Notes under the pieces: generated by a model
The model's input: only the letters and a program-made list of their open reading frames with translations
What the model was told of the DNA's origin: nothing
Database searches by the model: none
Shown here: piece after piece, positions 18,000 through 26,848 of the stretch
Position numbering within the stretch: the stretch's first letter is position 1
Layout of the letters: the number at the start of each line of letters is the position of its first letter
Made by a program: the position numbers and the translations under genes
Origin: Poriferisocius sp965200775
GTDB lineage: Bacteria > Actinomycetota > Acidimicrobiia > Acidimicrobiales > Bin134
NCBI GenBank assembly: GCA_965200775.1
Contig: OZ241383.1
Location: forward strand, 1,612,001 to 1,676,000
Direction of reading: 5' to 3'
DNA: 64,000 nt

Positions 18000-19727
18000 G
18001 TGGCCTCCAATCTGATCCAACCTCACGGCGGCGAGCTGGTAAACCCGATGGTAACCGCCGAGGCCGGCGACAACCTCAAGGCCGAATCCCGCGACCTGCC
18101 CTCGTTCACTCTCCAGCCCCGCCATCTGTGCGACCTGGAACTGATCCTCAACGGGGGGTTCTCCCCGCTGCGGGGGTTCATGGGCCAAGCCGACTACAAC
18201 AGGGTGTGCTCCAACATGCGGCTGGCCGACGGCACCCTGTGGCCTATGCCCATCACCTTCGATGTGGACCCCGACACCGCCGAGGCCGCCGAGGCCGCCG
18301 GGCGGCTGGCGCTGCGGGATGTGGAGGGGGTCATGCTGGCGGTGCTCACCGTGAGCGACGTGTGGCAGCCCGACCCCACGGCAGAAGCCGAGGCAGTGTT
18401 CGCCGGCACCGACCCCGATCACCCCGGCGTGGGCCATCTCCTGCGGAGCACCGCGCCGTGCTACCTGGGGGGAACGGTACAGGGCCTTCAACTCCCCACC
18501 CACTACGACTTCACCGAGCTGCGCCGCACCCCGTCCCAACTCCGGGCCGCTTTCGACGCCCTCGGCTGGAGCCGGGTTGTGGCCTTCCAAACCCGCAACC
18601 CCATGCATCGGGCCCACGTGGAGCTGACCCGGCGAGCGGCGGTGGAAGCCGACGCCAACCTGCTCATCCACCCCGTGGTGGGCATGACCAAGCCCGGCGA
18701 CGTGGATCACTACACCAGGGGCCGGGTGTACCAGCACATCATCGAGCGGTACCCCGCCGACACCGCCATGCTGGCAATGCTGCCTTTGGCCATGCGCATG
18801 GGTGGACCTCGTGAAGCGGTGTGGCACGCCATCATCCGCAAGAACCATGGTGTGTCCCACTTCATCGTTGGCCGGGACCACGCCGGGCCGGGCTCCGACG
18901 CCTCCGGCACCCCCTTCTACGGCCCCTACGACGCCCAGGACATGCTGAACGACTACACCGATGAGCTGGGCGTCACCATGGTGCCGTTCAAAATGATGGT
19001 GTACGTACCCGGCAGCGATAGCTACCAGCCCATCGATGAGGTATCGGAGGGCACGGCCACCCTCAGCATCAGCGGCACCGAGCTGCGGGATCGGCTGGCG
19101 TCGGGCGACGACATCCCCGAGTGGTTCAGCTACCCCGAGGTGGTGGCCGAGCTGCGCCGCACACATCCCCAGCGATCCAAGCAGGGCTTCACCGTTTTCT
19201 TCACCGGCCTCAGCGGCTCCGGCAAGTCCACCATCGCCAACGCACTTTTGGCCAAGCTCCTGGAACGGGGTGGGCGTCCGGTCACCCTGCTGGACGGCGA
19301 CATCGTGCGCACCAACCTGTCGTCCGAACTCGGGTTCTCCAAGGAGCACCGCGACATCAACATCACCCGGATCGGGTACGTGGCCTCGGAGATCACCAAG
19401 CACGGCGGCATTGCAATTTGCGCTCCTATTGCCCCTTACGCCGAGCCCCGCCGCCATAACCGGGAGGCAATCTCGGCCAATGGGGGCTACGTGCTGGTAC
19501 ATGTGTCCACCCCGCTCGAGGTGTGCGAGGAGCGGGACCGCAAAGGCCTGTACGCCAAGGCCCGGGCCGGCATCATCAAGGAGTTCACCGGCATCTCCGA
19601 CCCCTACGAGGAGCCGACCGACGCCGACATCGTGCTGCCCACCGTGGATCAGACCCCCGACGAAGCAGCCCAGGTCATTGTCGACCATCTGGAAGCCCAG
19701 GGATACCTCGACCCGACCGGGGCCTGA
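18000..19727 (+). CDS. sat-cysC: Bifunctional ATP sulfurylase / APS kinase
   Basis: A 575-residue fusion. Residues 1 to about 390 form ATP sulfurylase (sulfate + ATP to APS), with QTRNPMHRAH near residue 200 and FIVGRDHAGPG. Residues 395-575 form APS kinase (APS to PAPS), with the P-loop GLSGSGKST near 402-410 and the LLDGDIVRTNL motif. The GTG start at 18000 has a TATGAA box 8 bases before it. It heads an operon with two CysQ-like phosphatases and replaces separate cysD/cysN genes. Confidence 0.95.
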   Translation: MASNLIQPHGGELVNPMVTAEAGDNLKAESRDLPSFTLQPRHLCDLELILNGGFSPLRGFMGQADYNRVCSNMRLADGTLWPMPITFDVDPDTAEAAEAAGRLALRDVEGVMLAVLTVSDVWQPDPTAEAEAVFAGTDPDHPGVGHLLRSTAPCYLGGTVQGLQLPTHYDFTELRRTPSQLRAAFDALGWSRVVAFQTRNPMHRAHVELTRRAAVEADANLLIHPVVGMTKPGDVDHYTRGRVYQHIIERYPADTAMLAMLPLAMRMGGPREAVWHAIIRKNHGVSHFIVGRDHAGPGSDASGTPFYGPYDAQDMLNDYTDELGVTMVPFKMMVYVPGSDSYQPIDEVSEGTATLSISGTELRDRLASGDDIPEWFSYPEVVAELRRTHPQRSKQGFTVFFTGLSGSGKSTIANALLAKLLERGGRPVTLLDGDIVRTNLSSELGFSKEHRDINITRIGYVASEITKHGGIAICAPIAPYAEPRRHNREAISANGGYVLVHVSTPLEVCEERDRKGLYAKARAGIIKEFTGISDPYEEPTDADIVLPTVDQTPDEAAQVIVDHLEAQGYLDPTGA

Positions 19728-19762
19728 GGTGCGCCTCGCAGGCCCCTCAGCCCGCCATTCCC

Positions 19763-19842
19763 GCTGAGATGACCCGCGCCGACGACCAGACAAGGATCGG
19801 CGGCTGAGATGGCCCGCGCCGACGACCTCAACAGGATTGGCG
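19763..19842 (+). repeat. 40-bp imperfect tandem duplication covering the cysQ start
   Basis: Units 19763-19802 and 19803-19842 match at about 34 of 40 positions. The first copy encodes a 12-residue open frame, MTRADDQTRIGG-stop (19769-19807). The second is the real start of the phosphatase, MARADDLNRIGG. Confidence 0.9.
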
Positions 19843-20612
19843 GCGCGCTGGCGGCAGCAGCCGAGGTGCTGGAACGGTTCACCCCTGGCGAGGTCGAGTC
19901 GGAGCTGAAAGACGGTGGGGATCCACTCACCGCGGCCGACACTGCGGTGAACGAGGTGCTGGCCGATGCGCTGCGAGGGGGCGACGAGGGCTGGCTGTCG
20001 GAGGAGAGCACCGATGCCGCCAACCGCCTCGATCACCGCCGGGTGTGGGTGGTGGATCCCATCGACGGCACCCGGGAGTTCATCGACGGCATCCCCGAGT
20101 GGTGCGTTTCGGTGGGCCTGGTGGAAGACGGCGTTCCGGTAGCCGGCGGCGTTCTCAGCCCACCCAACGGGCATCTCATCATCGGTTCGGACGAAACCGG
20201 AGTGTTGTACAATGGGGAGCCGGCCGGAACCACCCCCACCACCGATCTCCGGGGCGCGCTGGTGCTGGCCTCCCGCAGCGAGGTGAAGCGAGGAGAGTGG
20301 GAGCGCTTTTTCTCTACCCCCATCGCGGTGCGCAACATGGGCTCGGTGGCCTACAAGCTGGCTTTGGTGGGTGCCGGCCTGGCCGATGCCACCTGGACCC
20401 TTGTGCCCAAGAACGAGTGGGACGTGGCCGGCGGGGCGGCCCTGGTACGAGCGGGCGGGGGGCAGGTGTTCGGACTGGACGGCGACGAGGTGGTGTTCAA
20501 CCAGCCCAAAACCCTGATGGACGGCTTCATCGCCACCGCTCCCGGTCTCGTCCACCAGGTGCGAGAGCTGCTCGAAATCCCTTTGGCCGGCCACAGCTCG
20601 ACACCCGGCTGA
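19809..20612 (+). CDS. cysQ: 3'(2'),5'-bisphosphate nucleotidase CysQ-like
   Basis: A 267-residue member of the lithium-sensitive inositol-phosphatase superfamily that would hydrolyse PAP/PAPS made by sulfate activation. Metal-binding motifs are LSEES, DPIDGTREF and the C-terminal NEWDVAGG. It lies 81 bases after sat-cysC on the same strand. A duplicated copy of its own start forms a 12-codon upstream frame whose TGA ends one base before its ATG, which could couple or dampen its translation. Confidence 0.9.
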   Translation: MARADDLNRIGGALAAAAEVLERFTPGEVESELKDGGDPLTAADTAVNEVLADALRGGDEGWLSEESTDAANRLDHRRVWVVDPIDGTREFIDGIPEWCVSVGLVEDGVPVAGGVLSPPNGHLIIGSDETGVLYNGEPAGTTPTTDLRGALVLASRSEVKRGEWERFFSTPIAVRNMGSVAYKLALVGAGLADATWTLVPKNEWDVAGGAALVRAGGGQVFGLDGDEVVFNQPKTLMDGFIATAPGLVHQVRELLEIPLAGHSSTPG

Positions 20613-20665
20613 ACCCCGCTTGAAATCGTGAAGCGCCCCATTCTCAGAGTGGAGTTTCCGAAGCC

Positions 20666-21397
20666 GTGAACGACCACGAGCTGGCCGCCCGTCTGGCCAT
20701 CGAAGCAGGCGAGATGCTGGCCGCTTTGCGAGCAGAACTGGTCGGGCAGCGTATGGCTCCGTTCGCGGTGGGGTCCAGGGGCGATGCCGCCGCCCACGAC
20801 TTCATCGTTGAGGCCCTGCACCGGCACCGGCCCGGCGACATGGTCCTCTCAGAGGAGTCGGTGGACGACCGGCAACGGCTCCACCACGACCGGGTTTGGA
20901 TCGTGGACCCACTGGACGGCACCCGGGAGTTCTCCACCCCCGACCGCACCGACTGGGCCGTCCACGTGGCCCTGGTGGCCGGCGAGACCCCGATTGCCGG
21001 GGCTGTGGCCCTTCCCGCTCAGGGGATCACCCTCGCCACCGAGCCCGCGCCCCTCACCCCGTCGGCAGCCGTCCCGCCTCGGGTCATCACCAGTCGGAGC
21101 AGGCCCGGTCGCCTGTCCCGGCGTATCGCCGAGGCCATCGGCGCCGGCATCATCCAGTTGGGCTCGGCCGGGGCCAAGGCGGCCGCGGTGATCCGGGGCG
21201 AAGCCGAGGTGTATGCCCACGCTTCGGGCCTGCACGAATGGGACCTGTGCGCCCCCGCTGTTGTGGCCGCTGCCGCCGGGTTGCACGTCTCGCGTCTCGA
21301 TGGTGCCCCACTACGGTTCAACCAGCCCGACACCTACATCTCGGACTTCGTTATCTGCCGGCCCGACCTCTTCGACGCAGTGGCCGGCGCCCGGTAG
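20666..21397 (+). CDS. Second CysQ-like phosphatase
   Basis: A 243-residue paralogue of the preceding gene with the same metal motifs (LSEES, DPLDGTREF, HEWDLCAPA). Its central part is shorter. The GTG start at 20666 lies 53 bases after the first copy. Tandem CysQ-like genes may split PAP, PAPS or inositol-phosphate substrates; which one each takes cannot be read from the sequence. Confidence 0.85.
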   Translation: MNDHELAARLAIEAGEMLAALRAELVGQRMAPFAVGSRGDAAAHDFIVEALHRHRPGDMVLSEESVDDRQRLHHDRVWIVDPLDGTREFSTPDRTDWAVHVALVAGETPIAGAVALPAQGITLATEPAPLTPSAAVPPRVITSRSRPGRLSRRIAEAIGAGIIQLGSAGAKAAAVIRGEAEVYAHASGLHEWDLCAPAVVAAAAGLHVSRLDGAPLRFNQPDTYISDFVICRPDLFDAVAGAR

Positions 21398-21474
21398 CGC
21401 CAACCCCACCCTACGCCTTGAGGCTCCAATGGTCCCCACCGACAGGTAGCCACCGACCGGCAACGGCCACGCCG

Positions 21475-21480
21475 TAGATT
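21475..21480 (+). promoter_or_regulatory. TANNNT -10 box for nucS
   Basis: TAGATT lies 8 bases before the GTG start at 21489, which suggests a separate leaderless transcript. Confidence 0.5.
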
Positions 21481-21488
21481 GGGGTGCT

Positions 21489-22154
21489 GTGCGGTTGGTA
21501 ATCGCTCGATGTTCCGTGGACTACGACGGCCGGTTGGCCGCTCACCTGCCCGAGGCGATCCGGCTCATCATGCTCAAGGCCGACGGCTGCGTGGCCATAC
21601 ACGCCGACGGTGGAGCCTACAAGCCGCTGAACTGGATGAACGCCCCCAACAGGCTGGTCGAGGACGACGGTGTGTGGACGGTGGTAAACCCGTCGGGCGA
21701 GAAGCTCACCATCACCATCCATGAGTTGATCTCCGACACATCCCACGAGCTGGGACACGACCCCGGACTGGACAAAGACGGGGTGGAGGCCCACCTGCAA
21801 GAGCTGCTGGCCGCTTCCCCGGAGACGCTGGAAGGCGGGTTCCGGCTGGTGCGCCGCGAATACCCCACCGACATAGGGCCGGTGGACCTCCTTTGCCGTG
21901 ACGCCCAAGGAGGCACCATTGCGGTGGAGGTGAAACGGCGAGGGGAGATCGCCGGGGTGGAGCAGCTCACCCGTTACCTTGAGTTTCTGAACCGGGATCC
22001 GGCCCTGGCTCCCGTCCGGGGGATGCTGGCCGCCCAGGTGATCCGCCCCCAGGCTCGGGCTCTGGGCGCAGAACGGGGCATCGACTGCGTGGAGATCGAT
22101 TACGACATGCTCCGGGGCATCGAACCGGACCAGGCCAAGCTGTTCCCATGCTGA
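21489..22154 (+). CDS. nucS: Mismatch-specific endonuclease NucS (EndoMS)
   Basis: A 221-residue endonuclease of the non-canonical mismatch repair pathway that replaces MutS/MutL in most actinobacteria. The N-terminal DNA-binding half (GAYKPLNWMNAP) is followed by the RecB-like nuclease site Asp133 (GPVDLL), Glu147-x-Lys149 (VEVKRRG) and Gln159. The C-terminus PDQAKLFPC resembles a short clamp-binding tail as in other NucS proteins. It is followed 10 bases later by the VanW-family gene. Confidence 0.95.
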   Translation: MRLVIARCSVDYDGRLAAHLPEAIRLIMLKADGCVAIHADGGAYKPLNWMNAPNRLVEDDGVWTVVNPSGEKLTITIHELISDTSHELGHDPGLDKDGVEAHLQELLAASPETLEGGFRLVRREYPTDIGPVDLLCRDAQGGTIAVEVKRRGEIAGVEQLTRYLEFLNRDPALAPVRGMLAAQVIRPQARALGAERGIDCVEIDYDMLRGIEPDQAKLFPC

Positions 22155-22164
22155 TCCCAACACC

Positions 22165-24063
22165 ATGAAGGATTTGACTCTGCGCCGTCCTCCCCGCCCC
22201 CTTTGGGTGTGGGGCCTCATGATTGCCCCGGTGCTATTGCTGATCGCGTGGCTGGTGCTCTGGCTGGTGGACTCCGCCAACCTCGGCGACAAGACCCCTC
22301 GGGGCCTGAAGATCGAGAGTGTCGACATCGGCGGGTTGAGCGAAAGCGATGTGACCAATGCTGTCACCGACCTCGCCAAGAGCTTCCGGCAGACTCCTGT
22401 GGAGATCATTACCCCCAATCAGGTCGTTTCGTTGACGGCGGCCGATGTGGGGCTGGCGGTGGATGTGGAGTCCACCGTGGCCGGGATCATGGAGGTTGAC
22501 GGGAGCAAGAACAACCCCATCGGTTGGACGGCGTCGTTCTTCGAGGAATCGGAAGCGGAACTCCTGTTCATCCTGACCGAAGACGCCGATATCACAGAAC
22601 TCGAAGCCGACCTGGAGCAGGCCCCGGTCGAACCCACCATCGTGCTAACGAACGGATCCTTCCAGGTAACCGCTGCCATGCCTGGCGAGATCGTGGATCT
22701 GGACCCGGCTCTACCCCAGCTTCTCGAAGCCGCCCGGCGTGGCGAGAGCCCCTTGAGGGCCGAGGCCGAGGCGAGTCTGGTTCCACCCACCGAAGACGGC
22801 TACGCCATGGAGAGCACCGCCGAGTGGATGAACCAGCGCACTTCGGAGGGACTGCTGCTGACGGTTAGGGAAATCACCAAACGGGTGCAACCGGCCCAGC
22901 TTCGATCCTGGTTGACGCTCGAGGTCGAAGACGGCCAGTGGACCTACAACATCAACCAGCAGATCATCAATCGAGACCTGGCTGTGCTGTTTGCCGAAGT
23001 GGCCACCGTGGCCTCCGAGCCGATCCTGACCGTTGTCGACGATCTGCCGGTGCTGGTCAGCGAGGTTCCGGCTCTGGTGTGCTGCGAGGAACGGGCCGCT
23101 TCTCTGGTGCTGGGTGCTCTGAGCACGGTGACCCCCGCGTTGGAGCTGGAACTGCGGGAGTCCGACGAGGTCAACGACCAGAGCTGGCTGCAAGAACGGG
23201 GCATCGTTGAGCTGGTCGGCCGGTTCACCACCAACCACACGGCAGGTCAGGCACGGGTTACCAACATCCACCTCATCGCCGAGATAACCCAGGGAGCGGT
23301 GGTGTATCCCGGCGAGACGTTCTCGGTCAACGATTATGTGGGCCGGCGCACCGAGGAGAAGGGGTTCGTACCCGCAGGGGTGATATTCGATGGCGTGTAC
23401 TCCCAGGATGTGGGGGGAGGCATCTCCCAGTTCATCACCACGCTGTTCACGGCGGCGTTCAACGCCGGAATGGAGTTCCCCACCTACCAGTCGCACACCA
23501 TCGACATCCCCCGATACCGAGAAGGCGTGGATGCCACCATCTCCTGGCCCTCCCCCGACTTCCAGTTCCGAAATCCCCACCCCTACGCCGTGCTCCTGTG
23601 GCCCACGGTCACCGACGACAGCGTCACCGTCAGCCTCTACTCCACCGCTCACGCCGAGGTGGAATGGACCAGCCGCTACGACGTGGCTCGGAACTTCTGC
23701 ACCAGAAGGATCACCGAGCGAAGCCGGACCTACTCCGACGGCACTGTCCTGCGGGATTCCGTCTCGGCGCTTTACCAACCCCGGGAAGGCGTCAACTGCG
23801 CTGGGAGGTGTACCTCCGTGTTGCTGCCGTTGGACGCCGACGGAGACGGCGAGGTGGAACTCGACGACCAGGGCCTGCCCGCAACCTGCATAGGGCCCAG
23901 CCTGTGCGTCGATCCCCTGGCCCCCGTGGACACCGACGAGGACAACCGGCCCGACGTCTGCACCATCCCGCCTCCCGACCCGGATCCCGACGAAACACCG
24001 GAACCCGATCCGGAGCAAACCCCCGAAGGCGGGCAGGGCACCACAGACGATCCAACCGCTTGA
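22165..24063 (+). CDS. VanW family envelope protein
   Basis: A 632-residue membrane-anchored protein. One membrane helix spans residues 13-35. A peptidoglycan-binding-4/YoaR-like region follows, with repeated domains roughly from 45 to 330. The VanW domain lies around residues 365-500 (GETFSVNDYVGRRT, QDVGGGISQF). The C-terminal part has two Asp-rich loops (DADGDGEVELDD, DTDEDNRPDVC) that look like calcium-binding thrombospondin-3-type repeats, then a Pro/Glu-rich tail. A cell-wall role outside the membrane is likely; VanW function itself is not well defined. Confidence 0.85.
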   Translation: MKDLTLRRPPRPLWVWGLMIAPVLLLIAWLVLWLVDSANLGDKTPRGLKIESVDIGGLSESDVTNAVTDLAKSFRQTPVEIITPNQVVSLTAADVGLAVDVESTVAGIMEVDGSKNNPIGWTASFFEESEAELLFILTEDADITELEADLEQAPVEPTIVLTNGSFQVTAAMPGEIVDLDPALPQLLEAARRGESPLRAEAEASLVPPTEDGYAMESTAEWMNQRTSEGLLLTVREITKRVQPAQLRSWLTLEVEDGQWTYNINQQIINRDLAVLFAEVATVASEPILTVVDDLPVLVSEVPALVCCEERAASLVLGALSTVTPALELELRESDEVNDQSWLQERGIVELVGRFTTNHTAGQARVTNIHLIAEITQGAVVYPGETFSVNDYVGRRTEEKGFVPAGVIFDGVYSQDVGGGISQFITTLFTAAFNAGMEFPTYQSHTIDIPRYREGVDATISWPSPDFQFRNPHPYAVLLWPTVTDDSVTVSLYSTAHAEVEWTSRYDVARNFCTRRITERSRTYSDGTVLRDSVSALYQPREGVNCAGRCTSVLLPLDADGDGEVELDDQGLPATCIGPSLCVDPLAPVDTDEDNRPDVCTIPPPDPDPDETPEPDPEQTPEGGQGTTDDPTA

Positions 24064-24174
24064 TGCTCCCCGCCGGATGCGCAGTAGAGAACTGAAGGGC
24101 TCGAACCGGCAGTGGGCCGCACGGCCCCCGGGCCGGACTGTCGGCGGGAAGCGAACGCTTATAGCCTGCTGGCC

Positions 24175-25080
24175 ATGACACTGAGCTTTGACAACCGGGT
24201 AGCCATCGTCACCGGAGCGGGCAACGGGCTGGGCCGCCTGTACGCACTGGAACTGGCACGGCGGGGTGCTCGGGTTGTGGTTAACGACCTGGGAGGGTCT
24301 GCCGATGGCACCGGGGCCAGCGAAGGACCGGCTCAGCAGGTGGCCTCCGAGATCAACGGCTCCGGGGGCGAAGCAGTAGCCGACACCAATTCGGTGGCAA
24401 CCACCGAGGGCGGCGCCGCCATCTGTGCCACCGCGCTGGAGGCGTTCGGGCGGTTGGACATCGTCATCAACAACGCCGGAATCCTGCGGGACAAGACATT
24501 TCACAAGCTGGAAGACGACCAACTCGATCCCGTGCTGGCAGTCCACCTCCGAGGGGCGTTCAACGTGACCCGACCGGCCTTTACTCATATGCGAGAGCAG
24601 GGCTATGGCCGCATCGTGTTTGCCACCTCCAACGCAGGGGTGCTGGGCAATTTCGGCCAGTCCAACTACAGCGGGGCCAAGATGGGCCTCGTCGGACTGG
24701 CCAACACGCTGGCGCTGGAAGGCGGCAAGTACAACATCAAGGCCAACTGCATCGCCCCGGTGGCCACCACTCGCATGACCGAGCATATCTTCGGCGAGGA
24801 GATCCGGGACCTCATGAACCCCGAGCAGGTCACGCCGGTGGTGTGCTTCCTCGCCCATGAGGACTGCCCGGTATCGGGCGAGGTGTACTCGGCGGCCGCC
24901 GGCAACGTGGCACGGTTCTTCGTGGGCCGGACCCCCGGCTACTACAATCCCGACCTGACCGTGGAGGATGTGGCCGAGAACTTCGAGCAGATCCGGGACG
25001 AAACCGGCTACCGGGTGCTCACCGAATCCAACCGCGAGGTTGGGATGATCTACAAGTCCATCCAAGCTGCTGGACGATGA
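24175..25080 (+). CDS. SDR family oxidoreductase, MFE-2 3-hydroxyacyl-CoA dehydrogenase-like
   Basis: A 301-residue SDR. The motif TGAGNGLGRLYALELARRGA followed by VVNDLGGSADG is typical of the dehydrogenase domain of multifunctional enzyme type 2 (HSD17B4-like). Catalytic residues are Ser in VFATSNAG and YSGAK. It would oxidise (3R)-hydroxyacyl-CoA in beta-oxidation. The ATG at 24175 has a TATAGC sequence 9 bases before it. Its stop overlaps the start of the PAP2 gene (ATGA). Confidence 0.88.
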   Translation: MTLSFDNRVAIVTGAGNGLGRLYALELARRGARVVVNDLGGSADGTGASEGPAQQVASEINGSGGEAVADTNSVATTEGGAAICATALEAFGRLDIVINNAGILRDKTFHKLEDDQLDPVLAVHLRGAFNVTRPAFTHMREQGYGRIVFATSNAGVLGNFGQSNYSGAKMGLVGLANTLALEGGKYNIKANCIAPVATTRMTEHIFGEEIRDLMNPEQVTPVVCFLAHEDCPVSGEVYSAAAGNVARFFVGRTPGYYNPDLTVEDVAENFEQIRDETGYRVLTESNREVGMIYKSIQAAGR

Positions 25081-25679
25081 CCTCCGCCGAAGCCGACCAC
25101 CCGGGTACACCTACCGACCCGTTCGACGACGGTTTCGACCCGACCGGTCCCACCCCGACCCTGGAAGCCGCAATGCAGGCTTTCGACGAGGCTGTTGAGG
25201 AGGTGTTCGACCGCTTCCGGGGGCATCCGGTGGCCGACCGGGTGTTCTACACCGCTTCCGAACTGGGCAACTTCAGCATCCTGTGGCACGCCCTGGCCTG
25301 GGTGTGGGCCGGCTCACCCCAAGGGCGGCGCAATGCCTGGCGGGCCACCGCGGCTCTGGCCGTGGAGTCGGCCCTGGTCAACGGGCCGATCAAGTCGGCG
25401 TTCAACCGGGCCCGCCCTCTGGTCGAGCACGACCATCCACACCGCTTGCGCCAGCCCCTCACCAGCAGCTTCCCCAGCGGTCATGCCAGCGCCGCAGTTG
25501 TGGCAGCCATGATCCTCTCCGAGTCCAGACGCTTCCGCTGGCCGTACTGGGTGGCCGCCTCGGTGGTATCGGCCAGCAGGGTTCACGTTCGTATCCATCA
25601 CGCCTCGGATGTGGTGGTGGGTGCTCTGGTGGGAGCGGCGCTGGGCAAACTGTTCAAGACCATCTGGCCCCATCGCTAG
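25077..25679 (+). CDS. PAP2 family phosphatase
   Basis: A 200-residue lipid-phosphatase-like membrane protein with the three PAP2 signatures: KSAFNRARP (KxxxxxxRP), SSFPSGHAS (PSGH) and SRVHVRIHHASD (SRxxxxxHxxxD). The charged N-terminal 60 residues are followed by hydrophobic helices. Its start overlaps the stop of the SDR gene by four bases, and the downstream fusion gene starts 3 bases after its stop, so all three are probably one operon. Confidence 0.9.
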   Translation: MTSAEADHPGTPTDPFDDGFDPTGPTPTLEAAMQAFDEAVEEVFDRFRGHPVADRVFYTASELGNFSILWHALAWVWAGSPQGRRNAWRATAALAVESALVNGPIKSAFNRARPLVEHDHPHRLRQPLTSSFPSGHASAAVVAAMILSESRRFRWPYWVAASVVSASRVHVRIHHASDVVVGALVGAALGKLFKTIWPHR

Positions 25680-25681
25680 CC

Positions 25682-26770
25682 ATGGCCGACCACGCCACCG
25701 TTCGCATCTACGAGAAGCGGGCGGGCGACTGGCAGGCCGAACGCCGACCCAAGTCCACCCAGGCCGCCGAGGATTTCTCGGCCCAAAACCGACCCACCGG
25801 GATCATCGCCGACCTGGGCTGCGGCCCCGGCTGGCACACCTCGGCGCTGGGCGACCCGGTGCTGGCTCTCGACGCCGCCCGTTCCATGCTCGAGCTGGTC
25901 CCCGATCACGCCCCAAACGCACTTCAATGCCAAGCCGACCTGGCCGCACTGCCGCTTGGTGCCGGGTTGCTGGCCGGGGCGTGGGCGTCGCGCAGCTACG
26001 TCCATCTCGACCGCCGCAACGTACCCCTTGCCCTGGCCGACCTTCACCGAGCGCTGGCCCCCGATGCCCCGGTCGAACTCCACTTGTTCGAGGGTGACGC
26101 CGATTTCGAGCCGTTTGCCGACGACGACTTTCCCGGTCGACTCTTCTCGCTGTGGCCTCAGGACTGGATCGGGCCGTTGATGGAGGGCGCCGGGTTCACC
26201 CTCGAGAGCTTGGAGCGGATGGGCCGACCGACCAAGGCGGCCACGCTCATCGTCAAGGGGCGCAGGGCCCGCACCCTGCCCGACACGGTGGGGCCCAACA
26301 TGCGGATGCTGGTGTGTGGGCTGAACCCCAGCGTGTACGCCGCTGACGCCGGAGCCGGATTCGCCCGTCCCGGCAACCGGTTCTGGCCTGCGGCTCTGGC
26401 CGCCGGACTGGTGAGCACCGACCGGGACCCCCGGCGGGCGCTTCTCGACCACGGTGTGGGCATGACCGACCTGGTGAAGCGGGCCACCCCCCGAGCCGAC
26501 GTACTCACCGCCGACGACTACAAGCAGGGCATGCGTCGGCTTTCGTGGCTGGTGGATTGGCTGAAGCCGGCGATGATCTGCTTCGTGGGCTTGGCCGGAT
26601 GGCGGGCCGCCGTGGACCCCAAGGCCAAGCCCGGCCCTCAACCCCAGCAGCTCGGCAGCACCCCCGTGTACGTCATGCCCTCCACCAGCGGCGCCGCCGC
26701 CGCTTACCAACTCCCCGACTACATCAACCACCTCCAAGCCGCCCTGGCGCTAACGAGTTACGACCCATAG
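25682..26770 (+). CDS. Methyltransferase fused to mismatch-specific uracil/thymine DNA glycosylase
   Basis: A 362-residue two-domain protein. Residues about 40-190 form a class I SAM methyltransferase (IIADLGCGPGWHTSALG, VLALDAARSM). Residues about 205-355 match the MUG/TDG family that excises uracil or thymine from G mismatches: LVCGLNPSVYAA with the catalytic-region Asn, FARPGNRFWPAAL, and the second motif MPSTSGAAAAY. The start at 25682 lies just behind the PAP2 gene. The partner domains suggest removal and marking or recognition of a modified base, which is inference; simple fusion of unrelated neighbours is also possible. Confidence 0.85.
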   Translation: MADHATVRIYEKRAGDWQAERRPKSTQAAEDFSAQNRPTGIIADLGCGPGWHTSALGDPVLALDAARSMLELVPDHAPNALQCQADLAALPLGAGLLAGAWASRSYVHLDRRNVPLALADLHRALAPDAPVELHLFEGDADFEPFADDDFPGRLFSLWPQDWIGPLMEGAGFTLESLERMGRPTKAATLIVKGRRARTLPDTVGPNMRMLVCGLNPSVYAADAGAGFARPGNRFWPAALAAGLVSTDRDPRRALLDHGVGMTDLVKRATPRADVLTADDYKQGMRRLSWLVDWLKPAMICFVGLAGWRAAVDPKAKPGPQPQQLGSTPVYVMPSTSGAAAAYQLPDYINHLQAALALTSYDP

Positions 26771-26811
26771 TTGCCCAATTGGTAGGTCCCTGCTCGGCCT
26801 TGACCATCTTG

Positions 26812-26842
26812 CAAGGCAATTTCGGTTCTTGCCTTGTAGAGT
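26812..26842 (+). promoter_or_regulatory. Palindromic operator and leaderless promoter of the toxin-antitoxin operon
   Basis: CAAGGCAA (26812-26819) and TTGCCTTG (26829-26836) form a perfect 8-bp inverted repeat with a 9-base spacer. TAGAGT (26837-26842) follows directly and lies 6 bases before the GTG start at 26849. The palindrome abuts the -10, as expected for autorepression by an AbrB-type antitoxin. Confidence 0.65.
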
Positions 26843-26848
26843 GTCGAT

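Noticed and set aside
17853..20594. A very long open frame (over 900 codons) antisense to sat-cysC and cysQ.
   Set aside because: It covers two well-recognised genes on the other strand, has no family-like sequence, and is explained by high G+C in third positions suppressing stops.
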